In this document: one piece after another, positions 8,776 to 16,761 of the stretch | Layout of the letters: each line of letters starts with the position of its first letter | How positions within the stretch are numbered: the first letter of the stretch is position 1 | Assembly: GCF_001956985.1 (NCBI RefSeq) | Contig: NZ_CP019082.1 | Coordinates: 6,510,001 to 6,574,000, forward strand | Direction of reading: 5' to 3' | Length of the DNA: 64,000 nucleotides | From: Paludisphaera borealis | Lineage (GTDB): Bacteria > Planctomycetota > Planctomycetia > Isosphaerales > Isosphaeraceae | Made by a program: the position numbers and the translations under genes | The notes under the pieces: model-generated | What the model saw: only the letters and a program-made list of their open reading frames with translations | Told to the model about the DNA's origin: nothing | Database searches by the model: none

Positions 8776-10067
8776 TCGTGCGTGCTCTTGCGCACGTAGC
8801 GCGTGGTATCGATCGTGATCCGAGTCGACATGCCGGGACGAATGCGGTTCTGAAAGTTTTCTTTATGCGCGAACCGGATGCGCACCGGCAGGCGCTGGAC
8901 GACCCGGACGAAATTGCCCGTGGCGTTGTCCGGCGGGAACAGCGAGAACACCGCGCCCGATCCGCCCGCCACGCTCTCGACCCAGCCGTCGAACGCCTGC
9001 TCGGCGATGGCGTCGACCGTGACCTTCACGGCCTGGCCGACCCGGATGTTCGGCATCTGATTCTCGCGCATGTTGGCGACGATCCAGATGTTCTCGAAGT
9101 CGAGCGGCACGATGCTGAGGAACGGCTCGTGGGCCTCGACCGTCTTGCCGACCTGGATGGTGCGACGGCTGACGACGCCGGCCCTGGGGGCGCGGATCAG
9201 GGTGTTGCTCAGGTCGAGCTTGGCCTGGCGCAGCTTGGCTTCGGCGAGCGTCTGCTGGTTCCGCAGGCCCATCGCGGTGTCGGCGGCCACGGTGAGTTGC
9301 ATCTGCTCGGCCTCCGCCCGGCCGACGGTGGCGTCGGTGTTGGCCAGCGCCTTGCGGCTCTGTTCGAGGCGGACGCTCGCCTCCTGGAGTTGCAGTTCGC
9401 TGGCCAGCACCTGGCGCTCGGCCCCCTTGATGTCGCTGCGTAGCGATTCGACCTTGGCGATCGCCGAGCGGTAGGCGGCCTCGCGGTTGTCGAACTCTTG
9501 GCCGGGAACGTCGCCGCTCTTGGCCAGGCTCTCGAAGCGCTGGTAATAGTACTGGGCGTTGCGTTGCAGCGCCACGAGCCCCGGCATCTGCGCCTGGAGC
9601 GCGCCGAGCACCTCTTTCTCCTTCTCGTGCAGCCGGGTGTGGGTTTGCACGGCCACGTTGGCGGCCTGAACCGCCTGCTCGGCCTCGGCGCGCTTGGCCT
9701 GCGCGGCGATCAACATCGATTTACGGTCGTCCGTCGTGTACCGCGTCGTCACGTCGGCGGCGTCGGCGGCGTGGCCGGCCTGCTGGTAGTCGGCCAGCGC
9801 CTGATCGACGGCGATCTGGAATTCCACCGGATTGATCTGGGCGATGGGGTCGCCCGGCTTGACGATCATGTTGTCGTCGACGAACAGGGCCACCACCTGG
9901 CCGGTGACGTCGGACGAGATGGGCGTGATGTTGCCGACGACGTACGCGTTGTCCGTGTACGCGTCGGTCCGCGTGCTCCACCACCAGTAGGCCGATTCCC
10001 CGCCAAACGCCAATCCCGCCAAAAGCAGGAGCAGACGGCGTCGGCCCGGGGTCCATAGACGTGGCAT
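8769..10067 (-). CDS. HlyD/EmrA-type membrane fusion protein
   Basis: A periplasmic adaptor of 432 residues with one N-terminal TM segment (LLLLLAGLAFGG), the first half of a biotinyl-lipoyl-like domain (ISSDVTGQVVALFVDDN, VKPGDPIAQI), a long coiled-coil hairpin through about residues 90-270, the second lipoyl half (IRAPRAGVVSRRTIQVGK), and a beta barrel. EmrA-like adaptors pair with EmrB-like MFS pumps, as here. It is the first gene of the operon; its stop overlaps the TolC-like start. A weak AAGGA lies before the ATG at 10067. Confidence 0.88.
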   Translation of the reverse strand: MPRLWTPGRRRLLLLLAGLAFGGESAYWWWSTRTDAYTDNAYVVGNITPISSDVTGQVVALFVDDNMIVKPGDPIAQINPVEFQIAVDQALADYQQAGHAADAADVTTRYTTDDRKSMLIAAQAKRAEAEQAVQAANVAVQTHTRLHEKEKEVLGALQAQMPGLVALQRNAQYYYQRFESLAKSGDVPGQEFDNREAAYRSAIAKVESLRSDIKGAERQVLASELQLQEASVRLEQSRKALANTDATVGRAEAEQMQLTVAADTAMGLRNQQTLAEAKLRQAKLDLSNTLIRAPRAGVVSRRTIQVGKTVEAHEPFLSIVPLDFENIWIVANMRENQMPNIRVGQAVKVTVDAIAEQAFDGWVESVAGGSGAVFSLFPPDNATGNFVRVVQRLPVRIRFAHKENFQNRIRPGMSTRITIDTTRYVRKSTHEW

Positions 10068-10784
10068 GAATCCTTATCCAATCGCATGTCAATGAAATTG
10101 CGTATTCCCCTTTCCCGTCAAGGGGTCCATGCGCAACTTCGTCAATAATCCCGAATGGCGCAGATGATCACGAGGGCGCCGGTCTTCACCGCGGAGGACG
10201 AGGCCGTCCAAGGACGACGACGGCGCGCAATCGCATCCGGGCTGCTGGGTCGCCCTGTTACAACCGATAGTCTTCGGCGTCGATTTGCGGCGTCGGACCG
10301 ATGCTAAATATCGCCAGGATTGGCTAATTATTGCCAGGATTGGCTGTAGGCGAGCTGACACCCCGGCTGCTGAAGCTCTGGTAACCACATGCGCCATTTC
10401 GCATAGGGTGGACACGGTGGTTGCGACGGCTTCGTCACGAACTAACGTCGTCTTTACCGGGGAGCTTCGCTGATTGCCGGGAGGCGTCGGTGTTGCGAGA
10501 AGGCTTGCACACGTCAAGCTTCCCGTTGTTAGCTATCGGCAATTAGAGCCGATTATTCCATTTCTGTCACCTGCAGGGCCAAAATACACCACTCGATTCA
10601 CGAAATTTCATTAATTGTAGTCAATCGCCACGAGGGCAGCGCGGCGGTCGGCGGCGAAAATCGGGGAAAAACCGCTCCGTCACCGCGGAAAGTGAGGAAA
10701 CGCGCGGTCCGCACCCGTATCCTGAGTGAATCCCACTGGCCTGCCCGTTGCAGTCTGGTTGCGACACCGACGAGGAGCCACGCC
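10068..10784. other. 717-base divergent intergenic region
   Basis: This separates the leftward efflux operon from the rightward hydrolase gene. Frames of 60-140 codons exist but have low-complexity composition and no ribosome sites, so I call none of them. The notable content is the 20-base-period direct repeat at 10309-10345 and a relatively AT-rich patch at about 10545-10620. Both are plausible regulatory sites; no riboswitch or RNA gene is recognised. Confidence 0.5.
10309..10345. repeat. tandem 17-bp direct repeat upstream of efflux operon
   Basis: TATCGCCAGGATTGGCT (10309-10325) is repeated as TATTGCCAGGATTGGCT (10329-10345), one mismatch, offset exactly 20 bases or about two helix turns. 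Each copy also contains a short dyad (GCCA..TGGC). Two same-face sites about 240-280 bases upstream of the adaptor gene look like a regulator-binding pair, but no regulator gene is adjacent. Confidence 0.5.
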
Positions 10785-12944
10785 ATGCTGTCTCCCTTCA
10801 ATAGACGATCCTTCGTGCAGGTCGGGATGCGACTCGCGACGACCGCGCTGGCGGTCGGGATGAGTTCCGCGAGTCGAGCCGGCGACGACGCCGAGCCGCC
10901 CCTCGCCGCGTACTTCCGGACCGAGACGGCTCGGCTCGCCGCGCATCCGCTGCTCGACGTCAAGACGGCCGAGGAATGGAAAGCGCGTCGCCCCGAACTA
11001 CAGCGCCGGCTTCTGGAGATGCTCTGCCTCGACCCGGCCCCCGAACGGACCGACCTCCACGCCGAGGTCCGGGGCGTCGTCGAACGTCCCGACCTCGTCG
11101 TCGAGAAGATCGTCTTTCAGTCGTCGCCCGGCCTGTACGTCACCGGCGATCTGTACCGGCCGAAGACCGTAACGAAGCCGTTGCCGGCTGTTCTTTACGT
11201 CTGCGGGCACGCCAAGGTTGAGAAGAACGGCGTGATCTACGGCAACAAGGCCCATTACCAGCATCACGGGGCCTGGTTCGCGGCCAACGGCTACGTCTGC
11301 CTGGTCGTCGACACCCTTCAGCTCGGCGAGGCCCCCGGCCTCCACCACGGCACGTACCGCGAAGGGATGTGGTGGTGGTACTCGAAGGGCTATACGCCGG
11401 CCGGAGTCGAAGTCTGGAACGGAATCCGGGCGATCGATTACCTCGTCTCACGCCCCGAGGTCGATCCCTCGCGACTCGGCGTGACCGGCCGGTCCGGCGG
11501 GGGCGCGATGTCGTGGTACCTCGGAGCTGTCGACGACCGACTCAAGGTCGTCGTCCCCGTCGCCGGAATCACCGACCTCCACGACCATGTCGTCGCCGGC
11601 AACCCCAAGGTCGACCACCCCCACGGCGTCGTCGAAGGCCACTGCGACTGCATGTATTTCAACAATACATACCGCTGGGATCACGCGATGGTCGCCGCAC
11701 TGGTCGCCCCCAAGGCGCTGCTGGTGGTCAACACCGACGTCGATCCCATCTTCCCCATATCCGGCGTGCGACGGATCTTCAAGAACCTCGAAACCGTCTA
11801 CGACTGGTACGGCGATCGGAACCGGCTCGATCTGCTCGTCGGCAAGGGAGGGCATGAAGACACCGTGGAGATCCGCCACCCGTCGTTCGCCTGGTTCGAG
11901 CGCTGGCTGAAGAACGGAAAGGGACTCGCGCTCGCCGACGTCAAAGAGCCCGACCGCGCCATCCCGGTCGAAGCCCTCAAGGTGCTCGATCCCGGCCGCC
12001 CACTCCCCAGCAACGTCAACGACACCGTTCATGAGTCGTTCGCGCCCCCGCCTCCGCAGGTCGCGCCGCCGAAATCCATGTCGGACTGGGAGGCGCTCAA
12101 GGCGAAGTGGCGGGCGATGCTGGAAGAGAGGGTATTCGCCGGTTGGCCGTCGGAGCAAGACGGGGGCCGCGTCATCGTCCATCGCCCGTACGTGGCGCGT
12201 TCCCAGGACGGCTCGACCGAGATCGCCAAGGGGGGGCTCGGCGTCACGGCCTACGACTTCTGGTCCGACGACCACCCCGAATTGAAACTTCGGATCTGGA
12301 TGTTCGCGACGCCCGGCCGGAACGCGAAGGTCGTCGATCGCGAGTTGGTCGTGCTCAACGCCGATGGCTGGAATCGATACGCCGGCCTGATCGCCGCGTT
12401 CGAATCCGAGACTGGCGATCCGACGGCTCACCCTGAGTTCGAGGCGATCAAGCGGAAGGTCGAGGGCGGGGCGTTGATCTCGCTCCTGGCTCCACGAGGC
12501 GTCGGCCCGACCGCCTGGCCCAAAGAGAAGGATGTGCAGATCCGCCGTCGGTTCGCCCTGCTCGGCCAGACCCTCGACGGCATGCGCGTCCTCGACGTCC
12601 GCCGCGCCTCGAAATGCGTGCAGCCCTCCGGCGAAGGCCCGCCGCTGACGCTCGTCGGCGACGGCGACGCCGCGCCTCTGGCCCTCTGGGCGGCGGTCTT
12701 CGAGCCGGAGGTCGGCAAGGTCGTCCTCTCCAACCCTCCCGCCACGGTCCGCGACGGCCCCGCGTTCCTCAACCTCGATCGCGTCCTGACCATGCCGCAG
12801 GCCGTCGCCTTGCTCTATCCAAGGTCCGTCGTGATCGAGAACTCCGCGCCCGAGCCCTGGGCCTGGCCCCGCGCCCTGGCCCGCTATCTCGGGGCGGCCT
12901 CCCCCTGGCCGGTCATAGAACCGCGGAGTCGGGCGTCCCGTTGA
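10785..12944 (+). CDS. exported alpha/beta hydrolase (acetyl xylan esterase-like)
   Basis: A 719-residue protein with a Tat-like N-terminus (NRRSFVQVGMRLATTALAVG). The first half is an alpha/beta hydrolase: oxyanion-side strand PLPAVLYVCGH, nucleophile elbow GVTGRSGGG (serine), the acid region LLVVNTDVDPIFP, and a histidine in GKGGHEDT. This is the planctomycete acetyl-xylan-esterase/dienelactone-hydrolase-like arrangement. The second half, after about residue 400, is a further hydrolase-like region without an evident nucleophile. The ATG at 10785 has GAGGAGCC upstream; the frame's earlier start at 10692 lacks one. Substrate is probably an ester-decorated polysaccharide, by family analogy only. 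Confidence 0.78.
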   Translation: MLSPFNRRSFVQVGMRLATTALAVGMSSASRAGDDAEPPLAAYFRTETARLAAHPLLDVKTAEEWKARRPELQRRLLEMLCLDPAPERTDLHAEVRGVVERPDLVVEKIVFQSSPGLYVTGDLYRPKTVTKPLPAVLYVCGHAKVEKNGVIYGNKAHYQHHGAWFAANGYVCLVVDTLQLGEAPGLHHGTYREGMWWWYSKGYTPAGVEVWNGIRAIDYLVSRPEVDPSRLGVTGRSGGGAMSWYLGAVDDRLKVVVPVAGITDLHDHVVAGNPKVDHPHGVVEGHCDCMYFNNTYRWDHAMVAALVAPKALLVVNTDVDPIFPISGVRRIFKNLETVYDWYGDRNRLDLLVGKGGHEDTVEIRHPSFAWFERWLKNGKGLALADVKEPDRAIPVEALKVLDPGRPLPSNVNDTVHESFAPPPPQVAPPKSMSDWEALKAKWRAMLEERVFAGWPSEQDGGRVIVHRPYVARSQDGSTEIAKGGLGVTAYDFWSDDHPELKLRIWMFATPGRNAKVVDRELVVLNADGWNRYAGLIAAFESETGDPTAHPEFEAIKRKVEGGALISLLAPRGVGPTAWPKEKDVQIRRRFALLGQTLDGMRVLDVRRASKCVQPSGEGPPLTLVGDGDAAPLALWAAVFEPEVGKVVLSNPPATVRDGPAFLNLDRVLTMPQAVALLYPRSVVIENSAPEPWAWPRALARYLGAASPWPVIEPRSRASR

Positions 12945-13070
12945 GAAGGCCCCGATGCGGAGCAAGCGGACGTTTGATTCTCTCTGGCTATCGCGCGCGC
13001 CCTTCGGCAGCCTATGATTCAACACTTGTCGATAAACTGGTCATGAACCCCGATATTGCAAGCGCACACC

Positions 13071-14942
13071 ATGAAATCGATCGACGACGCGGCCGCCGCC
13101 TGGACCCCGACCGAGGAATCGATCGAGGCGACGAATTTATACGCCCTGATGCGCGAGCAGGGGATGAAGACGTTCCCTGAAATCCACGGCTGGTCCGTGC
13201 AAGATCCCATTGCCTTCTGGGATCGAACGATTCGAACCCTGGGCGTGGTGTTTCGCAAACCCTACAGCCGGATACTCGACTCGGCCGGGGGAGCCAGTCG
13301 CGCGCGGTGGCTGGAGGGGGCCGAGCTGAACATCGCGGAGAGCTGCTTTCAAGGCGCCGGCGACCGCGCGGCGATCGTCACGAAGCGGCTGGACGGGCGA
13401 ATCGAAACCATCACGGTCGACGCGCTCGACGGCCTGAGCAACCGCGTCGCCAACGGACTGTCGGCCTTGGGTCTGGGCAAAGGCGATGCGGTGGCCGTCG
13501 ATTCGTCGATGACGGCGGAAGCGGTCGCGCTCTATCTCGGCGCCCTGAAGATGGGCGGCGTGGTCGTTTCGATCCCCGACAGTTGCCCCCCCGCCGAGAT
13601 CGCTAAGCGGCTGCGGATCGGCGAAGCCAAGGCGGTGTTCACGCAATTCGAGCTGGCGCGCGGCGGCAAGCGACTGCCGATGTATGAGAAGGTCCTCCAG
13701 GCGGAACCACCCACGACGATCGTGCTCGGCGATCGTGAGTCGGAACTCCGGCTCCGCAACGGCGACCTGGCCTGGGAGCGGTTCTTGAGCGCGAGCGAAC
13801 GGTTCGAGAGCTTGAGCTGCTCGCCCCACGACGCCATCAACATTTTGTTCTCGTCCGGCACGACCCGCGATCCCAAGGCGGTCCCCTGGGACCACACGAC
13901 GCCGATCAAGAGTGCGGCGGACGCGCTCTATCACCATGACGTTCGACCCGGCGACGTGGTGTGCTGGCCCACGAATCTCGGCTGGATGATGGGGCCGTGG
14001 CTGATCTTCGCCAGCCTGATGAACCGCGCGACGATCGCCCTGTACGAGGGCTCGCCCATTGAACGCGGCTTCTGCGAATTCGTTCAGGACGCCGGCGTGA
14101 CCATGCTGGGTCTCGTCCCGAGCATCGTGAAAGGCTGGCGGAACGCGTCGTGCGCGGAGGGTCTGGACTGGAGCCGGGTTCGGGCGTTCAGCAGCAGCGG
14201 TGAAGCTTCGAATGCACACGACTACCACTGGTTGATGCACTTGAACCAGCGGGAAGGGGTCACGAAACCGATCGTCGAGTACTGCGGCGGAACCGAGGTC
14301 GGCGGCGGCTACCTGTCCAACAACCTGGTGACGCCCCAGCAGCCCTCCGAATTCAACGGAAAAACCATGGGCTGCGACTTCGTCGTGTTGGACGACCAGG
14401 GGCGGCCGTGCCCGCCGGCCGAATCGGGCGAGGTCTTCCTCGTCGCCCCCGCGCTCGGCCTGTCGACGCGTCTGCTCAACGGCGACAACGAGGCGATCTA
14501 CTTCAACGACTGCCCGCGATGGGCCGGCAAAACGCTGCGCCGGCACGGCGACCAGATCCGCGTCCTGGGCGAGCATCGCTACCAGTCCGAGGGGCGGGCC
14601 GACAACACCATGAATCTCGGCGGAATCAAGGCGAGCTCGGCCGAGATCGAGCGCGTCGTGAGCGACCTGCCTGGCGTCTCGGAAGCCGCCGCGATCGGCG
14701 TACCGCCCGCCACCGGCGGCCCGGATCGACTGGTGATCTACGCCGTCGCCGTGGACGACGCGGATCGGCTGAAGGCCGCGTTCCAGAAGGCGATCAAGGA
14801 GCGGCTCAACCCGCTGTTCCACCTCCACGCCGTCGTTCGCGTCGAAGCCCTGCCGCGCACCGCGTCGAACAAGGTTATGCACAGAACCTTGCGTAGCCAG
14901 TTTCAGGCCTCCGAGGAGGAGTCGGGGCGCGACGGCCCATGA
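13071..14942 (+). CDS. AMP-forming acyl-CoA synthetase (acetyl/acetoacetyl-CoA synthetase-like)
   Basis: An adenylating enzyme of 623 residues. Visible: the ACS N-terminal segment (WLEGAELNIAESCF), the P-loop-like A3 motif NILFSSGTTRDPKAVPW, the A5 motif EYCGGTEVGGGY, the hinge motif RADNTMNLGGIKASSAEIE, and the acetylation-site lysine in LPRTASNKVMHR. The length and N-terminal ACAS domain fit acetyl- or acetoacetyl-CoA synthetases rather than long-chain ligases; the acid used is not clear. The ATG at 13071 is chosen over a TTG at 13056, though neither has a good ribosome site. A strong hairpin terminator follows. Confidence 0.82.
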   Translation: MKSIDDAAAAWTPTEESIEATNLYALMREQGMKTFPEIHGWSVQDPIAFWDRTIRTLGVVFRKPYSRILDSAGGASRARWLEGAELNIAESCFQGAGDRAAIVTKRLDGRIETITVDALDGLSNRVANGLSALGLGKGDAVAVDSSMTAEAVALYLGALKMGGVVVSIPDSCPPAEIAKRLRIGEAKAVFTQFELARGGKRLPMYEKVLQAEPPTTIVLGDRESELRLRNGDLAWERFLSASERFESLSCSPHDAINILFSSGTTRDPKAVPWDHTTPIKSAADALYHHDVRPGDVVCWPTNLGWMMGPWLIFASLMNRATIALYEGSPIERGFCEFVQDAGVTMLGLVPSIVKGWRNASCAEGLDWSRVRAFSSSGEASNAHDYHWLMHLNQREGVTKPIVEYCGGTEVGGGYLSNNLVTPQQPSEFNGKTMGCDFVVLDDQGRPCPPAESGEVFLVAPALGLSTRLLNGDNEAIYFNDCPRWAGKTLRRHGDQIRVLGEHRYQSEGRADNTMNLGGIKASSAEIERVVSDLPGVSEAAAIGVPPATGGPDRLVIYAVAVDDADRLKAAFQKAIKERLNPLFHLHAVVRVEALPRTASNKVMHRTLRSQFQASEEESGRDGP

Positions 14943-14974
14943 CGGCGGGCCTTCGAAACGGTACAATACTAAAG

Positions 14975-15006
14975 AGGAGCGGCCCCACCCGGTGCGGACC
15001 GCTCCT
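14975..15006 (+). terminator. hairpin terminator after acyl-CoA synthetase gene
   Basis: AGGAGCGG (14975-14982) pairs perfectly with CCGCTCCT (14999-15006) around a 16-base loop, followed by TCGTTG. It lies 33 bases past the synthetase stop. Part of it (14988-15005) is repeated at 15462-15479. Confidence 0.6.
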
Positions 15007-15038
15007 TCGTTGAGGTTGTCTATCGGGCAACACTGCGA

Positions 15039-15064
15039 CCGCCCCTCGCTGACACCGGGGGGCG
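15039..15064 (-). terminator. hairpin terminator after Cys-rich gene
   Basis: CCGCCCC and GGGGCGG form a GC-rich stem just downstream of the leftward Cys-rich gene that ends at 15078. No U-tract is obvious, so termination is by analogy. Confidence 0.5.
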
Positions 15065-15077
15065 GCCGTGCCGATGC

Positions 15078-15422
15078 TTAGCTGACGACAGCCGCGGTCG
15101 AGCAGCAAGCGGAATCGACGCAGCAGGCGGAATCTTCGCAGCACGCGCCTGGCTTCACGCCCGACGCGGTGCAGGCGGCGTCTTCGCAGCACGCGCCCGA
15201 CTTCGCGGTCGACGCGGTGCAGCAAGCGGCGGCGCAGCAGCCTTCGCACGTCTCAGTCTTGTTCGCATCGCACTTGCAGGCCGAGCACGCACAGGCGTCG
15301 CCGCAGCAAGCGCAGGCCACTTTGGCCTTCGACAACGTATCCGAAGCGTTGACCAAAACACTCGTGAACCCGACAAGAGCCAACGCGGCGAACATTCCCA
15401 TCATTCCACGGCGATTCATCAT
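15078..15422 (-). CDS. exported cysteine-rich protein (possible metal-binding)
   Basis: A 114-residue protein with a signal peptide (MFAALALVGFTSVLVNA) followed by about 85 residues holding 21 cysteines, mostly as CC pairs. The repeat unit is roughly KxGACCEDxAC, present twice and then decaying to SACC, VDSACC. The pattern resembles metallothionein-like or disulphide-packed small proteins, but matches no family I can name. It sits beside a second exported Cys-containing protein, a CueR-like regulator and a P1B metal ATPase, so periplasmic sequestration of copper or another thiophilic metal is a reasonable guess. AGGAGA lies five bases before the ATG. Confidence 0.75.
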   Translation of the reverse strand: MMNRRGMMGMFAALALVGFTSVLVNASDTLSKAKVACACCGDACACSACKCDANKTETCEGCCAAACCTASTAKSGACCEDAACTASGVKPGACCEDSACCVDSACCSTAAVVS

Positions 15423-15461
15423 GCATCTCCTGTTCTAACACGTTTTCATGCCAGCGGGCCG

Positions 15462-15479
15462 CCCGGTGCGGACCGCTCC
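15462..15479. repeat. 18-bp repeat, second copy (first at 14988-15005)
   Basis: CCCGGTGCGGACCGCTCC occurs identically at 14988-15005 and here, on either side of the Cys-rich gene. In both places it forms the right part of a short hairpin (AGCGG..CCGCT). The copies could be a duplicated terminator or the scar of an insertion around that gene. Confidence 0.55.
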
Positions 15480-15661
15480 CGTCCCCCGTTTCCAGGGAGG
15501 GGGAGGACGCCCCGCCAAAGGCGCGGGCCGTCGTCCTCATCCCCGGCGTCGAGGCTCCAAGCTCGATGACTGCGCGACGTCGCGGCACCGGCCGATCACG
15601 GACGGAGAACGCAAGACGCACGGAGTCGTCGACGCGAAAGTGCCACGCCTAGGGGGCGGCG

Positions 15662-16114
15662 TTAGAATAGGAGACGAGCGTTCCGAAGATAGAGAGGGGT
15701 CTTCGGCGGGCTCAGAGCGGGCGTGCCCCGCGGAGCAAGCAGGTTGCGTGCGGCGGCTTCATCACCGAGGCAGACGAGCACCGAGGCTGGGCTCAGCTCG
15801 GAACGGCCCTCGGCCGTGCTCTGGGCCGGCTTGGGCGTGGGAGTGGCCGGCACCTGCGACCGACATGAGCAAGCCGCGCCGGGGGTCGACTGGCAGGTCA
15901 TCGGCGTTTGCGGCAGGGTCGCGATTCGAGCCGTATCGAGGCGACTCGTCGAGGCCACACTCGTCCCTGGCGAGCAACAACCGCAGACCACGGTGCATGC
16001 CATCGGGCCCGACGTCATCGTCGAGCAGGCAGAGGCTTCGCTCGCCAACGAGGTCGCGAGAATCGCCGCGAGGGCGATCAGCGGGCGACAGAGTTGGCGG
16101 AGAGTCGTGGGCAT
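15662..16114 (-). CDS. predicted exported Cys-containing protein by metal locus
   Basis: A 150-residue product with a convincing signal peptide (LIALAAILATSLASEASA) followed by CSTMTSGPMACTVVCGCC, four cysteines clustered near the mature N-terminus, then two more (MTCQS, CSCRS). No family recognised. It is divergent from the metal-responsive regulator at 16339, so both may answer to the same metal. The ribosome site is weak (AGGCGA). It is accepted mainly on the signal peptide and the cysteine pattern; it may be a metal-binding partner of the 15078-15422 protein. Confidence 0.55.
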   Translation of the reverse strand: MPTTLRQLCRPLIALAAILATSLASEASACSTMTSGPMACTVVCGCCSPGTSVASTSRLDTARIATLPQTPMTCQSTPGAACSCRSQVPATPTPKPAQSTAEGRSELSPASVLVCLGDEAAARNLLAPRGTPALSPPKTPLYLRNARLLF

Positions 16115-16284
16115 TATGGGTCGCCTACTGGACCAGCGAAACGCAAGTGAAAAGGGTGTACGCCGGTTGTCGAAGTCTACGCTCCGAATCAGAACGAGTC
16201 AAGGCGGACACATCGTAACCCACCCCTCATCGATCGGCGTCGATCAAGTCGGGCGTTATGTTGATGTTCATTTAATGTTGTCCC

Positions 16285-16316
16285 TTGACTCCGTACCTAG
16301 ATACAGGCTGTAGGAT
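16285..16316 (+). promoter_or_regulatory. MerR-family-type operator/promoter with 20-bp spacer
   Basis: TTGACT (16285-16290) and TAGGAT (16311-16316) are separated by 20 bases containing the imperfect dyad CCGTACCTAGATACAGG. Over-long 19-20 bp spacers are the hallmark of promoters that MerR-family proteins untwist, and the left part closely resembles that of the classic mercury-operon promoter. It lies 23 bases before the regulator ATG and would drive both the regulator and the ATPase. Confidence 0.8.
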
Positions 16317-16338
16317 AGATGGAACGGGAGGATCAACC

Positions 16339-16761
16339 ATGCAAAAGCCGAGTGTCGCACCGGGCCTCACCAGCGGAGCGCTGGCCGAATCCGCCGGGGT
16401 GAATGTCGAAACGCTCCGGTTCTACGAGCGGAAGGGGCTGCTCCCGACGCCGCCCCGACGGGCCTCGGGCTACCGCGAATATCCAACTGAAGACGTCCAG
16501 CGCATCCGGTTCATCAAGCGGGCCCAGGAGCTTGGGTTTTCGCTCGTAGAGATCAAGGAACTCCTCGCCCTGCGCGTCCGGCCCGGCGCGACACCGGCCG
16601 ACGTCAAGACCCGCTCCGAGGAGAAGCTCGCCGACATCCGCCGGAAAATCGCCAGCCTGAAGGCCATGGAGAAGGCCCTGAAAAAGCTCAACGCAACCTG
16701 CTCGGGACACGGGCCGATGGCCGAGTGCCCCATCTTGCACCACCTGGAAGGGGACCTATGA
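16339..16761 (+). CDS. MerR-family metal-responsive regulator (CueR-like)
   Basis: A 140-residue activator: winged helix ([23 protein letters not shown], then RRASGYREY), a dimerisation helix, and a C-terminal metal loop with two cysteines, [15 protein letters not shown]. At the helix start where divalent-metal or mercury sensors have cysteine, this one reads ATPADVKTR, close to CueR's SADVKRR. With the two-cysteine loop this favours a monovalent ion such as Cu(I) or Ag(I) by known family rules. The ATG at 16339 has GGGAGGA upstream. The gene overlaps the ATPase gene (ATGA) and lies behind a stretched-spacer promoter, so it very likely controls its own operon. Confidence 0.88.
   Translation: MQKPSVAPGLTSGALAESAGVNVETLRFYERKGLLPTPPRRASGYREYPTEDVQRIRFIKRAQELGFSLVEIKELLALRVRPGATPADVKTRSEEKLADIRRKIASLKAMEKALKKLNATCSGHGPMAECPILHHLEGDL

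Noticed and set aside
13137-14966. 609-codon minus-strand frame
   Set aside because: Antisense to the acyl-CoA synthetase with all motifs on the plus strand.
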